DNA from: Serilophus lunatus | Taxonomy: Eukaryota; Chordata; Aves; Passeriformes; Eurylaimidae | Assembly: GCA_013399895.1 (NCBI GenBank) | Contig: VXBA01006127.1 | Coordinates: forward strand, 499,361-563,360 | Length of the DNA stretch: 64,000 nucleotides | Direction of reading: 5' to 3' | Shown here: in pieces, positions 49,083 to 61,912 of the stretch | Numbering within the stretch: the first letter of the stretch is position 1 | Layout: each line of letters starts with the position of its first letter | Notes under the pieces: generated by a model | What the model saw: the letters and a program-made list of their open reading frames with translations, nothing else | Told to the model about the DNA's origin: nothing | Databases searched by the model: none | Made by a program: the position numbers and the translations under genes

Positions 49083-52000
49083 GGTTTATGCCTTGGCTAT
49101 AAAAATATATAATCGGCGTGCTGACTGCATGTTGTGTCACAGTGGAGTGTATTTCAAGGCTATTAATTAAGGCAATAAAAGATTGAGAGCACAGAAAGAA
49201 ACTGCTACTAACAAAAGCAATAATTCTTCTATCTTTACCTATGAAAACAACTGTAAAATCAAATATAAATTTTTTTATAGAATTTTTGTACTTAGATGAA
49301 CCTGAGAGCACTGGAGGCAGCTGTGTTTGCAGATCTAACATTTTTATTTCAAGACAAAGGCAGGTGCAGAGAACCACAGAATATCTGAGGGCAACATTTT
49401 GGCATTGGTCACAGCATACAAAGCAGGATGCTGTGTTAGAAGGAAATACTAAAATCAGACAACTGGTAACAGAATGAAAACACTGCAAAAGAGCATGAAG
49501 ACAACTTAGACAAATGTTGAAAAAGCCAGATTCAACCTTGAAATATTCTCAAATAGTATTCATAGTTTTTTTAAAATTGTGGTCTCTATGAGGAAATTTA
49601 AGAAATATTATGCTTTACTGAAAAACTGAAAGAAAGTGAAAGCCAGATGATGGTCTCCTATGAGCATGTCCATATAAGGGCTTTATTGGAAGTGTTAACC
49701 ACACAATAAGCAATTCTCTTTCACCTCCAGAAAAAAATTTTGACATCTCAAAAACCCATAAAAACAATATTGTAAAAATTTTGATGCTCAAAACACATAC
49801 CATGAAAGGCAAATACTGATGACTTATGAAAACAGTTAAAGCAGGGTTATTTGTCCAATCCACATGATGAAATACATTTGCGTAGTCAAACATCATCCAA
49901 TAGCAACTGAGTTGTGTGAGATGATTGATTATTAAATGGGACTTGACTCATCAAATAAATTATTTTCTGGGAATAGTTCATCCTATTCTAGTCTAGAAGT
50001 CATACTGTGTTTATTTTATATCTCCTCAAAGATCTAATCGAAAGTGTATTCTCCTTTTGTTGCAGTCTTAGGCAGGAATGGACATCTCTTTTCTTCCTTG
50101 TCTCACTTCTGTTCTCTCAGCAATAGCAGAGGACAGCCCTGTCACCTTCCCACCATGCAGAGCCATTTGCCCAGGCTTGACTCCAGCACCTTGTGTGTTT
50201 CAGGGAGAAAAAGCCGTATTCTGTGCATCACACGCCACACTCTTCTATCATGTGCCCGGATTGACCCTCATTTCTTTAAATGAACCTTGAGAACTTAGAG
50301 AGGTAGAGGATTTTATCCTAGAGGATTTTAGCCTAGGTTCCCTCATGGTCACTGCAGACAAACAGCCAGGTCCAAATGGCAGTGCATATCTTGAGTTGGA
50401 CCCAGTCTGCAGATGGCAGTTCTCAACTCCAGCTCCCCACTAGTCTTCCTCAATTCAGGTGGTATGATTTTTTTTTTTCCCAGAGGTTCTCCATCTCATT
50501 GGGCAAGATATATCTTTATCCCACTAAGGAACAAAAATCCACCATTTTCTGCCTGTGCAGGGTTAGTTTTGGGAATAAAAAATTGTTTTCAAGTTACCAA
50601 GCTGAGCAAAAATGTACAGACAGAGAGTGTGGATGTCTTTTACTTATAACTTCTAAAAAGCAACACGTTATTATTTAGAACTGCCCGTGTGTTCTTAAAT
50701 TCTTGGTTTTATAATTCCATACACAAATTTTCATTACCCCTGAATGTTCATGGATCCAAATATACCTCTAAGGAACTCACTACTTACAAGAACTGTAAAC
50801 ACTCTCAAGCTCAATGTAAATTCTTTTAATAAATAAATTTTTTAAAAGTTCTGAACTTCTGGAACATTCTATTACTTCCAGGATTCTGATCTCATTATGA
50901 TCACTACTTGCAAGACAACATGAACAAGGAAGGAATTAACTGAATTAACTTAATTGGCAGAAAAATAGTCCAACCCTCTTGTTGTTATACACTGAATTCT
51001 GGTTTTGAAATTTCACTGTGAACATGATAACTCATCAGAGATCCCTAAATTAAAATTTTTGTAAGGCACTGGCATGTGATCACTATTCCTTGAAAGATAA
51101 TTCTGTAAATCCTTACCGGCTTATAAATCAAAATTTTCAATTTCAACTGCTTTTCTTTCAGACTTTTTTTGTAAACAGCGCAATTGGTATTGTCACTGTC
51201 GCGTGAATGAGACACCAATATTTTGTTATTGTAACCCACTTTAAAGTTTCGATTTTTTTTACTTTAACCTCTGTGGTTTGAATTTTTATTGCTGATTTTT
51301 TATAGCTGCAATGTAATATTTGAGCAATCATGATAGCCCAAAAATATATTTTTGGACTCAGATTTGGGCAGATATGGAAAAATGTTTGTTGGTGCTATTT
51401 TTTCCTCCTGAGGTACACAAAGACTGTAGAACATTTCAACAAAATAATGCAAAATCACAGAAAAAATGTGACTGTAATGAAAATTTGTGTGGAAATCATG
51501 GAAGAAAAAAACCAGTTTAGATATTTCTATCAAATCCCTTCAGCTACATTAATGCTGTTAAAGAAAAAAATGTGTAGCTGCACACCAAGGCTAAATGACA
51601 GGAACTAATTAGCATCTCCTCTGCTTAGGGACAGTCCCCTTTCAAGTAGATTTCTTTGAAATAAGCGTAGAGGTAGGAAGTTGGCAAGGAATAGTTGTGA
51701 ATGACGAGGGGTTTGGTCCTCAGATTCACTTCTCAAACCTACCCTAGTACTATGTCCCAAGTAACCTAAGTTTCAGCATCTCCACTCCCTTAGGACACGG
51801 CTTCAAGATACTCTGACCCCTCCTCAGATCTACTGGCTTTTCTGATCTTGGAAATAGTCCCTGTGTGCCTGAGATTTGATCCAGAAACTGGGAAGTGGCA
51901 TGCATATGTGGTACTCCCAGGCATTCCTGAGTTCACCTGTGTAGACACAGTCTGATTTTCTTTGCTGAGATAGTTATATGTGATTATTTGTGTATTTTAA

Positions 52001-54106
52001 AAAATAAGAATTTAGCACCTTTGTAGTATATCATTTACATATTGCCTGAGTTTAAGATACTCCTGTTTAGTCACCAATAAAATATGTTTTAAAGTTCAAA
52101 CACAATAAGATATCAGTGGGGTGCAACTGAAATCTACCCTTTGACAGACAGCTCCTGCAGTTAAAAAGATCAAACTAAGTGTGACTTAAAGATGTGCCCA
52201 CCCCAGATTTTAGAAGCACCATGATCTTTTAGCACATAGTGCTATATTGACTCGTGAAAGTTAAACAGAAGTAAAGCTACAAAGAGTTTATTAATATGAG
52301 GCCAAAGAAATACCTTTTGCAGAAAGGCCTTATCCCCACGGGTGGGAAAGCATAGCATGAGCTTAGATAGGATAATTAAGAGCTTTGCCTACAGAAAACC
52401 ACCATATTAATTCTCAGATGCCTCTATGGACAGCACTGAAAGTGAACAGCAAATGGGCTCAATAGGCTGCTAAATAGGACTGGCTGCCAAACAAGAATTT
52501 GCTGTGCTTCACCATTTGTTTTTTCTTTTCACAAAATGAAAAATGTTCTGGGATTTTAAAAAAAATAACAGTGAGAAGTATTCTGTCTACCCAGTACAAA
52601 GCAGACAGCCTTGCTATCTTGAGAATTGCAGAAAGGGTATAGAAATAGCTTCAAAACTTCATTTTACCCTTTCTAGAGCTGAGCTTTCCAAATTTAAGAA
52701 AATCTTTCTGCCACTAACATACAGCATAAGCCTTGCTCCTTAGGTAGAGAAGGATGAGTAAGTCCAACAGTATACCTGGAGAAATTTCCTCTGTTGGCAA
52801 AGTATACTACGAAAGCAACTCAAACAAAGTAGTTCCATTATTAAATTAAAATTATTTTTGCATCACTAAAGATGCTTGTCTTTTCTATCCTGAGTTCGTA
52901 GACTACTGATGGCCTCTTAGGATCTGATGGTGTCATTGGAAAAACCCTATGAGCAGTTTGTTTCATCATTCAACTTTGATTCAATTCCTTTGAACCAAAA
53001 AAGCATTACAGGTGAAATTCTCTTCAGTTATTATTGATGTGTAACATTTAGATATTGAACTCTCAGCCAGTCTGATTTTTGGTACCTTTTGTTTGTCAGA
53101 GACCACAAAAGAAGCATCTGATATTTTGTGGTTTTTTAAAATACATTTGTAGTATGGCTTTTAGACATTTATAGCAGCTGGTACTAATAATCATCCCTAC
53201 TTAGAACCGTCAGGTCTCTGCAGTAAAATGATGCTAGAGTAATTTCTAGGAACAAGTACAGGTAGGATCCCAGTGTATAGTTGGTTTGCAATTATCTTCT
53301 GCCAGTACTTTAATTCTAGATAATAATGGGCAAAAATAATTTCTAAGCATCCCTTTTTAGAGGGAGGCTCTGCAGCAGTTACCACAGATTAGAAGAAATT
53401 AGGCAGAAACTTATACCAAAAAAAAAATCACTTTGAAAATCTGGAAGACTCTCTTCCATAGCATTCTGTTGAATTCTATAGCGTGGCTATTAAACTACAT
53501 TTACAAAACATCTACTATCAGAACAAAGAGACAAACAGAACATTTCAAAAAGCTCCTATTTTTTTGAGTTTTATAGCATTGCTTCATAATGGACATAGCA
53601 ACAATTCTTTCCTTATTGTAAAAGAAATGGATAAACTTTTATTATTTCTGTTGATCTTAAAAATGTCCACTGTAGCCCATATTCTGGCACTTAGAGGTCA
53701 GCTATTTATAACAGCTGGTTACAAAGCTAGCACATCTGGATCTATGGGCATAATATCTGCACATTTTATTTGGAAAAGCACCTTTTGTGTCATCCCCTTT
53801 TTGACCAACCAAAATTCAGGATGATATCCCTGTTCCAGAAGGGAAGATAAACAGATGATGGAATCAGTTTTCTTCTGTATATTTCTCTAAAGATATAAAA
53901 AGTCCTGTTTTGCTGAGAACAAAAGAAATCAAGCAGAGACTGTTTTGTTGCTTTCCACTCTAATTCTCTTTCAGTCAACACTTTACAGCCTCCCACTTTA
54001 CAATTCTCTCCCAAATTCATAGCCAAGAGCAGAGTACGCTTTCTTCAGGTTTCACATTTGCCTTTGGGCTTCAACATGAACTCCACTGCCTTTTTTAGCA
54101 AGCCAC

Positions 54107-54130
54107 TTGAAATAAAGCACTTTATTTCAA
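54107..54130. repeat. Perfect 11-bp palindrome, 2-base spacer
   Basis: TTGAAATAAAG, CA, CTTTATTTCAA. It places AATAAA on the plus strand and, by symmetry, AATAAA on the minus strand. Confidence 0.9.
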
Positions 54131-54149
54131 CAAGTTTCATCTTGCAATG

Positions 54150-54165
54150 TTATTATTATTATTAT
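54150..54165. repeat. (TTA)5 microsatellite
   Basis: Short trinucleotide run, about five units, shortly after the palindrome. Confidence 0.85.
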
Positions 54166-54500
54166 CATTGTCATAATTTATAAAGGGAGTTTGTACTATA
54201 AGACTGCCTATGAGCTATCAGAGAATGCCCTGCATAAATATAACTTGTGTAAAAGAGCTCACATTCAAAGTGTAAAATGAGAGACAACAGGTGGAAGAAG
54301 CCATCAGCTGGAAGGGAGCACAGGGGAACAATGAAGCAATTATGAACAGTTGATGAAGCAGCAGTCACAGAACACCAGCTGCTTAACTATTGTGGGAGCT
54401 CTAATTACAATTTTTCTTGGGAGAGTGAATTACTCTTGGAGTGCTTTGCCCAGAACCCTCCCTCAGGAAGGAGTGTATGATATTTGAAGGATTTTTTTTT

Positions 54501-54516
54501 GCAGCAGCAGCAGCAG
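54501..54516. repeat. (GCA)5 trinucleotide run
   Basis: Five GCA/CAG units directly after a T9 run. In the 54441-54647 frame it would read as alanines, but that frame has no other support. Confidence 0.85.
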
Positions 54517-55087
54517 GGAGAGTTGCAAGTTGCCTCAGTTTAAGACAATTTGGAGGGGAAGAGACCCTCAGACAGAAGTCTCACTTCTCATATTCAGTGT
54601 CTCTGGTTTTCCCCAATACAGAGAGAGACAAATACGCCCAGATGTAAATGAGAAAAATAACTCTTTACCAAGAAGAAACGTTAACAACAATTCTGATAAA
54701 ACTGGGCTAAGCTAACCGGTGAGGAGAAAGTTTCCAAGCCCCCATTCAGCAGACCAAAATAAGATAGCAGCCAGCCTCCCCCCACACAGAAAACCTGGCA
54801 AGAATTATTGAAGAGTCATGTTGGAGTGAGACTGCAGGGCTGGTAAAGGCTACAGATCCCTAGGTGCCTGGAAGGACCCATAAGGCAACTATTGGATCCA
54901 GCTATGAGACTTGGTCATTGCAATTTCAATGTTCCTTGGTCAAAATTATGGTTATAGTCCTATCAAAGTGATGGTTGCAGTCTACATTTGTTGAAGTGGC
55001 AGTGGAAGCCCTGTGTAATAGAAGATCCATGTAGTGAGTTTACTCCCACTGGAGGTGAGAAGTCCTCACATGGGAGGTATCATCCCT

Positions 55088-55144
55088 GGGGGGGGGGGGG
55101 GGGGGNGTGTGGGGGTGTCGCCTCTGGGGGGGGGGGGGGGGGGG
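55088..55144. repeat. Paired G18 and G19 tracts with one N
   Basis: G runs at 55088-55105 and 55126-55144 flank 'ngtgtgggggtgtcgcctct', with the N at 55106. Tracts this long can form G-quadruplexes and are also a common site of base-calling error. The 55034-55345 frame runs through them as glycine and is not credible. Confidence 0.9.
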
Positions 55145-57467
55145 AGTTCTTCACTGGGTGATGTAATAGTGGATCACAGTACATTTCAGGAGTCTTTGAC
55201 ACCTCCTAAGGTGTTACAGCTGCCTGTTATGCTAGCACAGATGGATCTAATAGAGCCACCAGCAGAGATGGATACCTTCAGGTGGTGTGTGAATTGTGCT
55301 GGTGATTTCTGGAGAGGAGTTATGACAGATGAGTCATTTCTGTAAGGACAAAGGAACAACACCCAGCCTGAGGTGGCAGGTGTGCACACTCAACACCTGG
55401 ATGGTCTGAGTCATCAGCATTCCAGTCTTTCACACTTGTGGATACATTAATTTCCTAGGATAATAGTACAGTCCTTATCTGCAGTTTCCCCCAAAATCTA
55501 AATTAATAGGTATATTTATGGAAAAGAGGTGGATAGGAGAATCTTTATGTAACCTAGGACACAAAGCCTCTGTCCTCCTTTCTTGGCAAGGCAAAGCAAA
55601 CCTAGTTCACCTGAGTGCAATGAGCTCTTTACATATTCAGGGTAATACAGTATACATACGGTAGTGTCCTTGAGCTGTTAACATATGGATCCCTAACATG
55701 ATAAAATGTGTTATTTCAGTACAGGTATCGAGCTATTAAGATAAATCATGTCAAAAATCTTAGTGTTAATGGGTCCATGCTACACATTGACATGATCCAT
55801 CTTAATGGCTTTCCCTCCACAGCTGCTATGATGTACTATGTCAAAGCATAATATTGAGCCTTTCATTTGAAGTGCTACATCATATCAAACCTTCTTTTAC
55901 AGTTATTCAAATGTATAATGTCAGTGCATAGTATGGAGTTCATAAGCGGATCTTTGACAAGATGAATCACGACAATACACGGTAATGATTGTTATGACAC
56001 CAAGCAGTGCTTAGTAAGTATGAAAAAGTTCCTGTCTGTAAGCAAATTAAATTAAATTCAAAAGGTTTAGATTTTGCTTTGTATTGAATATAGAGGGAAT
56101 TAATTCAAACCAAAGATGGACTGACCTGGAAGGATCCTTCCTGCATGCTAATGGAACATCTTTCTCCTCTTTATGAATGTGCAGCTCTTCTGATTATAAG
56201 TGAATCATTTTCAACAAGGTTAAAAGGAATGTGAACAACTTATTCCTATGTGCACTGCAGAGGAAAGATAATGAGACCTTTCAATGGGTCATTGTTAAAC
56301 TATTTTTTCCTGTTAAAGCTTGTTGGGGTTATTTGAAGTTAAACTGCAATGTGCCAGGTTTAACACTACTTCCATCAAGGGAGTCTTCCAAACTGCACCA
56401 AAAAAATTGCATGAAAAATTTGGTTCAAATCCCTTTTGTGCAAGAGAAGAGACTTCTTTAGACTACTGTCTTAGTCTCACATCCACTATGAGTACTGAAA
56501 AAGTGGAACTCCCTTTTGTCTTGTGTTTTCTCAGTATGTATTTACATTGATACATGTAGGTACATGTATAAAGAAGTGTTCTAATAGCAGAGGTCAAGTT
56601 CATTCTGTGGTACTGGAATTAAGACCTTTGCTCTTCCAGAATTTCAGGATTAGCAAGAATATTGAATTGTTCACATGAAGCACAACAGTTTTGCCTGGAA
56701 AAAATTAAGAAGCAGCACTAGGACACAGAGTGTCCTCAGAAACAGAAGCAGCACTTTTTACGTGCTTCCATGCAGGTTTCAGAAGGGCCACAGTTACAGT
56801 CAACTTAGAACAAAGTGAGAAGAATCCACTCCATGGACCTTCTTGTTTCTTAACAGTATAAACAAAAATGTGGGAGTGAAACAAAGAATGGAAATGTCAC
56901 TACATGAGCACATTAAGGCAAATGAATCAAGTCCCTGAATTTAAATTTTTGTATAATGTGCTACCTAACACCATCATTTTGATTCATATGAACAGATAAT
57001 TTTTACTTGTTCAGTGACTAAGAAATGTGTCCATATTGGTACATTCTACCTTTTCCTTAATCAGTAGGCCATGTAACTTGCTATTTGGACTTGGGACTTA
57101 AAGGCACTGGCCTCTGAGGTGAAATTAATCCATAGAACTCTAGGGATTTTAGTCTTTTAACTTGATTCTTTTACCTGATACTGTGTCCTACAGTATATGA
57201 AATTACACTAGCCATCTATTTGTGTGGCATGGGCAACTGAAACAAGGCCTAGGGGTCCAAATTTTTACCACAAGAAGCTTTAAATACTCTTTTTCACTTT
57301 CCATTGACATTGGATTCAATTACTTGAACAGTCATCACCTATAGTCTCTGTATCGGGTCTCAGGAACTAGAAACAGGTATGTCTACCCACTTGTCTTCCT
57401 GTAAACTGACTGAACTCCTATGTTAACATTGCCCACAAACAATGAATTAAAGAGAAGGTGCTATACA

Positions 57468-57543
57468 TGAAAATTATACAATATGGCACACGTAGTAATA
57501 ACACATGAAAACTATAAAATATGTCATACATAGTAATAATACA
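57468..57543. repeat. Imperfect tandem duplication, 38-bp unit x 2
   Basis: 57468-57505 and 57506-57543 start TGAAAATTAT and TGAAAACTAT and align without gaps, with about 7 mismatches in 38. It is an old local duplication in AT-rich DNA. Confidence 0.85.
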
Positions 57544-58360
57544 TAGTGTAAATTTAAGTTCAATCATTACATAAATTTGAAAACCCAAAATAGCCAGCAT
57601 TTCTTTTATGAAAGAAAGTTTGTAAGATTCATGAACAAAAATAGTTACGGTAAAAAATAAAATTAGCAATAAAAATACATCAATATGTACCTGAGTGATT
57701 ATCTAAAACTGAACCGATATCAGTCAATAAGATGATATATTCCTTTAATCCATATGTCTAAGTTGAGAACCATTTCATTAGAAACTCATAATTTTGAATT
57801 ACTAAATATAGTGTTTCACTGATTTATTTTTACAGCAAAGTATCTGGAACATTTAAGTCTTTATCCAAAATGCTAAAATGTAGGTGAATCTTCTTCAGAT
57901 GGTTTTGTTTTATTTTGAGGAGGTAATCCTTTTGTTTTTAAAAATAGTCAGGTGTATATTTAGAAAACACTTCTACATAGATACATGAAATGTTTCATAT
58001 CATTTTTATCATTGAAATAAAAAAATATAGGACCACCTAAAAGATACACAAAAACTCAATGTGCTTGCTTCACACCTTCATAGCTGAAATGGTGTGTCTG
58101 GAAGAAATATTCCTATACAACGTGAAGATAAAAGCAGAAGGAACAAATTGAAGAGTCTCACACCTGCTGAGAGCCATGGTGAAAGTCATGAAAGTTATTT
58201 TTACCTTACACTGCACATTAGTCATCTCAATCATATCTAATATATCAGGACTTTCACCCAACCTGTATTTAAGATACAAATTTAAGAGACCCTAATTCCA
58301 TTCTGAAAGGTCCATCTGTTGCTAACAAACCCTCGCTGAACATTGCACAGTAGCAAACAT

Positions 58361-59060
58361 CATAGAATCATAGAGTGGTTGGTGTTGGAAGGTAGCTTAA
58401 AGAACATCTAGTTCCAAACCCCTCTCCACGGGTAGGAACACCTCACACTAGACCAGGCTCCTCAGAGTCCCATCCAACCTGGCCTTGAACAACTGCCCAG
58501 GGAGGTTGTAGAGTCACCATCTCTGGACGTGTTTAAAAAAAGACTGGACATGGCACTTGGCACCATAGTCTAGTTAGAGTGTTAGGATTTTGGTCTGGAC
58601 TCGATGATCTTGGAGGTCTCTTCCAACGTAGTAATTCTGTGATTCTGTGAACTCCAGGGATGGGGCATCAACAACATCTGCAGGCAACCTGTTCTAATGT
58701 CTCACCTCCCTCACAGTAAAGAATTTCTTCTTAATATCCAGTGTAAAACCTACCATCTTTCAGTTCAAAGACATTACCCTTGTCACTACATGCCCTTCTA
58801 AAACATCACTCACTTGTTTTGTTCTAGATTCCCTTTGGGTACTGGAAGGGTGCTATAAGGCCTCTCTATAGCTTTCCCGTCTCCAGGCTGAACAGCTCCA
58901 ACTCTCTCTGCCTATCTTCGTACAAGAGGTGCACCAGTCCTCTGATCATCTTTGTGGCCCTCCTCTGGACTTCCTCCAACAGGTCCACATCCTGGACTGT
59001 CTTTGTCTTGCCCCAGAGCACAGAAACAGGAGGAATTCCCTCTTTTCTGGCTACAGTATT
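58361..59060 (-). mobile_element. CR1 LINE 3' end, split by a second CR1
   Basis: Antisense CR1 opening with the reversed tail 'catagaatcatagagtgg' and showing 'aacacctcacactagacc', 'catccaacctggccttgaac', then after the interruption 'actccagggatggggcatc', 'cacagtaaagaatttcttc' and 'ccaggctgaacagctcc'. The minus frame at 58866-59069 reads LLEEVQRRATKMIRGL, typical CR1 ORF2. The interruption at 58491-58650 separates 'ccttgaac' from 'actccaggg', which are adjacent in intact CR1. Confidence 0.92.
58491..58650 (+). mobile_element. Short CR1 3' end nested in an antisense CR1
   Basis: A 160-bp sense CR1 3' end: 'ctgcccagggaggttgtag', 'ccatctctggacgtg', 'ggactcgatgatcttggagg', ending 'attctgtgattctgtga'. 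It lies inside the 3' end of an oppositely oriented CR1, with a possible 3-base duplication (aac) at the borders. It is the younger of the two insertions. Confidence 0.92.
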
Positions 59061-60747
59061 GCTCAGCATGTGAAATAATCACTATAGGCTGCTGAGAATA
59101 GATGCTTAGTGTAGTGCTTTCTTATATGTACATCTAAATACTCTTTCTTGTGATTGCTCCAAATTCCTAGGCTTTTTGGAATGATATCTGCTTTTTCTTA
59201 TTGACTTTTGTATTTCCATTGTTAAATCATCAAGCAATTTACTTGTGGCAAGTGGAAGAAGATCCCCAGTGTTTAAGACACTAAAAAACTTTTCTTACAT
59301 TTTGAATCAAAATTCATCACAATATTGTATTCCAAGGCTTTAATAATTAAAAAATATAAAAATTAATTTATTCAGTGTCAATTTTAAAATGTCTAAATGC
59401 CAGTATAAAAAGACACTGAATGTTTATTTTAAGAAGGTATAAATATGTCAATGCAACAAATAATTTATACCAAAACAGAACCTCTTTAGGAAATCAATTC
59501 AGTAAAAGGTGGAATAAGTCTAGGGCAACGTGCAACTGGAAATACAATAGGTGAATAAAACATCACAGCTGAGTATTCTTTAATTTTCACAGATAATAGA
59601 CATTTTTGTAGAAAGAGCTCCATCAGGAAATTCTGCCTTTCATATTGCATCTTCTGTTGCAATTCCTCTACTTCATAATGAATCATACGTGTTTTGCTAC
59701 TATATTGCCCTGAGATTAAAAAAGTGAGAGCTTCAGAAAGACACTTGGTGAAGAGGTGGCATAGTTCAATGCATGGGAAGGATGGATGCTGGAGTGAATG
59801 AAGTGAATGACTATATACCTTAACAGTAGGGTTTATGGAGTATTAAAGCAAGATGCAATAAATTCACGGGACAGCTAATAAAGAAGTGGACTTTGAATTT
59901 ATTGAAAACGAAATGAGACAGTATGAATAAACAGGATGCTCTTTTGAGGAAGAATTCTAAAAAAACCCCCAAACTTTCTCATATTCTACAAATAAGTAAT
60001 TAAATGTAAAGTAAAATAAAAAGTAAAGTAAGTAAATGTAAGCTATCATTAACGCTGGTGATCTTAGCAATCATAGGAGACAGGGTTTCGTCCAGGAAGC
60101 CATTTAACAAGAAAACTTACAGCTTTTTATACTTTTTAGAAATTAGCATGTTACATCTTTATTGGTTCACACAATTGTTTTTAACTATTTTATTGGATGA
60201 GCTGAAGCATTAGCTCATCTGTCTTTATTTTGAGAACTTGGGACTATTATTTTGATACTGGACAAAGCTATTGATCGGAAAAGCATGAGAAAGGCTCTGC
60301 AAAAAGAGCACAGTTTGATAAAGGAAAATCTCTTGTTATTGTGAGAGAAATTTAGGCTACTTTAGCTTGTGAGAAGCTACAGATGTATTTTAAGAAAGTT
60401 TCACCAGTGTTTTGAGAAACCAAGATATTGTTTTCTTTTGCTTTTGCTGTTCTTCAGACAGAAATTTTCCAGGCTGACTTCGAGCTTTACCAGGCAGACA
60501 GAATTACATATGCTAACTTTAAAACTCTCAAAAATTAGACCCAAAAGCCTCTGTCTTTCAAAACCTACCACAACAGCAAGCTGTATTTTACATACTACTT
60601 TATGTTCAATTTTACCATTTCTTGTTCAATTGAACTATCACACTGGATTTTTTTAATTATTTTTTTTAAAGCAGCAGTTACAGAAATTCCGGTGTGTTTG
60701 CCTCCTCTCTTTTACCATTTCTATAATTTTCACTCCTCTACTTATAT
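59061..60747. other. Unique AT-rich DNA
   Basis: No gene recognised. A low-complexity (TAAAG/TAAAT)-like patch lies at about 60000-60040. Confidence 0.4.
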
Positions 60748-61912
60748 ATCACAGAATCATAAAATCACAGCATATAATGAGTTGGAAGGGATCCACAAGG
60801 ATCATTGAGTCCAACTCTAGCCCTGCATGGGACCATTCCCAAGAGTCACACCACGTGCTCAAGAGTATTATCCAAATGCTTCCTGAACTCTTGTCAGGCT
60901 TGGTGCTGTGACGACTTTCCTGGGGAGCCTGTTCCAGTGCCCAGCCACCCTCTGTGTGAAGAACGTTTTCCTAATATCCAACCTAAACCTCCCATGACAT
61001 TTCAGGCCATTCCCTTGGGTCCTGCCACTGGTCACCACAAAAAGGAGATCAGTGCCCGCCCCTCCTCTTCCCCTCATAACAAAGCTGTAGACTGTAGTTA
61101 AGTCTCCCCTCAGTCTCCTCTTCTTCAGGCTGAACAGACCAAATGATCTCAGCTGCTCCTCATATGGCTTCCCCTCAAGGCTCTTCACCATCTTCATTGG
61201 CCTCCTTTGGATGCTTTTAATTTTTCTTACATTGTGGTGCCCCAAACTGCCACAATATTCAAGGTGAAGCTGACACAATGCAGAGCAGAGCAGAACAATC
61301 ACCTCCCTCAACCAACTGGCAGTGCCCTCCAGGACAGAGTTGGTCCTCCTGGCCACCAGGGCACTGCTGACTCATATTCAACTCAACATTCCAAGACACC
61401 TAGGTCCCTTTCCATTGTGCTCCTCAGACTGTATCAACAGCCAGGGTTGGCCCATCCCAGGTTCAGAATCCAGCACTTCCCCATGTTGAACTTCATACGT
61501 TTGATTGCCCAGTCCTGATTTGTCAAGGTCTCTCTGCAGGGCCCCCCCCGCCTTCGAGTCAGTCAACAGCTCCTCTCAGTTTTGTGTCATTTTCAAACTT
61601 CCTTAGTAACCCTTCAAGTCATGCATCCAAGTCATTTACAAAGATTTTGAAGAGCACAAGAGCTAAGATGATATCCTGTGGAACCCCACTAGTGACAGGA
61701 CATCGGGCTGATGTTTCCCCATTTACTATTACCCTCTGTGCTCAACCAATGAGCCAGTTGCTCACCCACCATATGATGTGTTTATCCAGCTGCGTGCTGA
61801 ACATTTTGTACTGAAGGATCCTCTGAGAGACAGTACCAAAAGCTTTACTGAAACCCAAAAAGGTTACATCAACTGGCTTCCCGTGATTAACTAGATGGGT
61901 TGCCTCATCCCG
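60748..61912 (-). mobile_element. CR1 LINE 3' part, 1.2 kb
   Basis: Antisense CR1 starting with the reversed tail 'atcacagaatcataaaatc' and extending through the whole C-terminal third of ORF2. The minus frame at 60868-61356 (162 codons) reads CSALCQLHLEYCGSLG, then LKKRRLRGDL, RFRLDIRKTFFTQRV and LPRKVVTAPS. Right of it the plus strand shows 'ttgtcaaggtctctctgcag', 'ttttgtgtcattttcaaac', 'gtggaaccccactagtgac' and 'gtaccaaaagctttactg', which are RT-region landmarks in antisense. It belongs to the same broad CR1 type as copies E and F but is clearly more diverged. Confidence 0.92.

Larger units (their letters stand above)
39973..58360. other. About 18 kb of mostly unique AT-rich DNA
   Basis: No interspersed repeat or gene recognised between the 39-kb CR1 and the 58-kb CR1. 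Simple repeats, G-tracts and small palindromes inside it are listed separately. Open frames reach 150 codons (49036-49488) only where homopolymers keep them open, and their composition is not protein-like. A GC-richer patch lies at about 54440-55440. Confidence 0.4.

Noticed and set aside
49036..49488. 150-codon minus-strand frame
   Set aside because: Its C-terminal end is an A26 homopolymer read as phenylalanine, and the composition is not protein-like. A 78-codon frame overlaps on the plus strand.
50044..50290. Two overlapping plus-strand frames after a good-looking acceptor (ttttgttgcag)
   Set aside because: The two frames overlap in different registers, neither shows family motifs, and a lone acceptor-like motif is expected by chance.
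55034..55345. 103-codon plus-strand frame
   Set aside because: Its middle is the poly-G tracts with an N, read as glycine.
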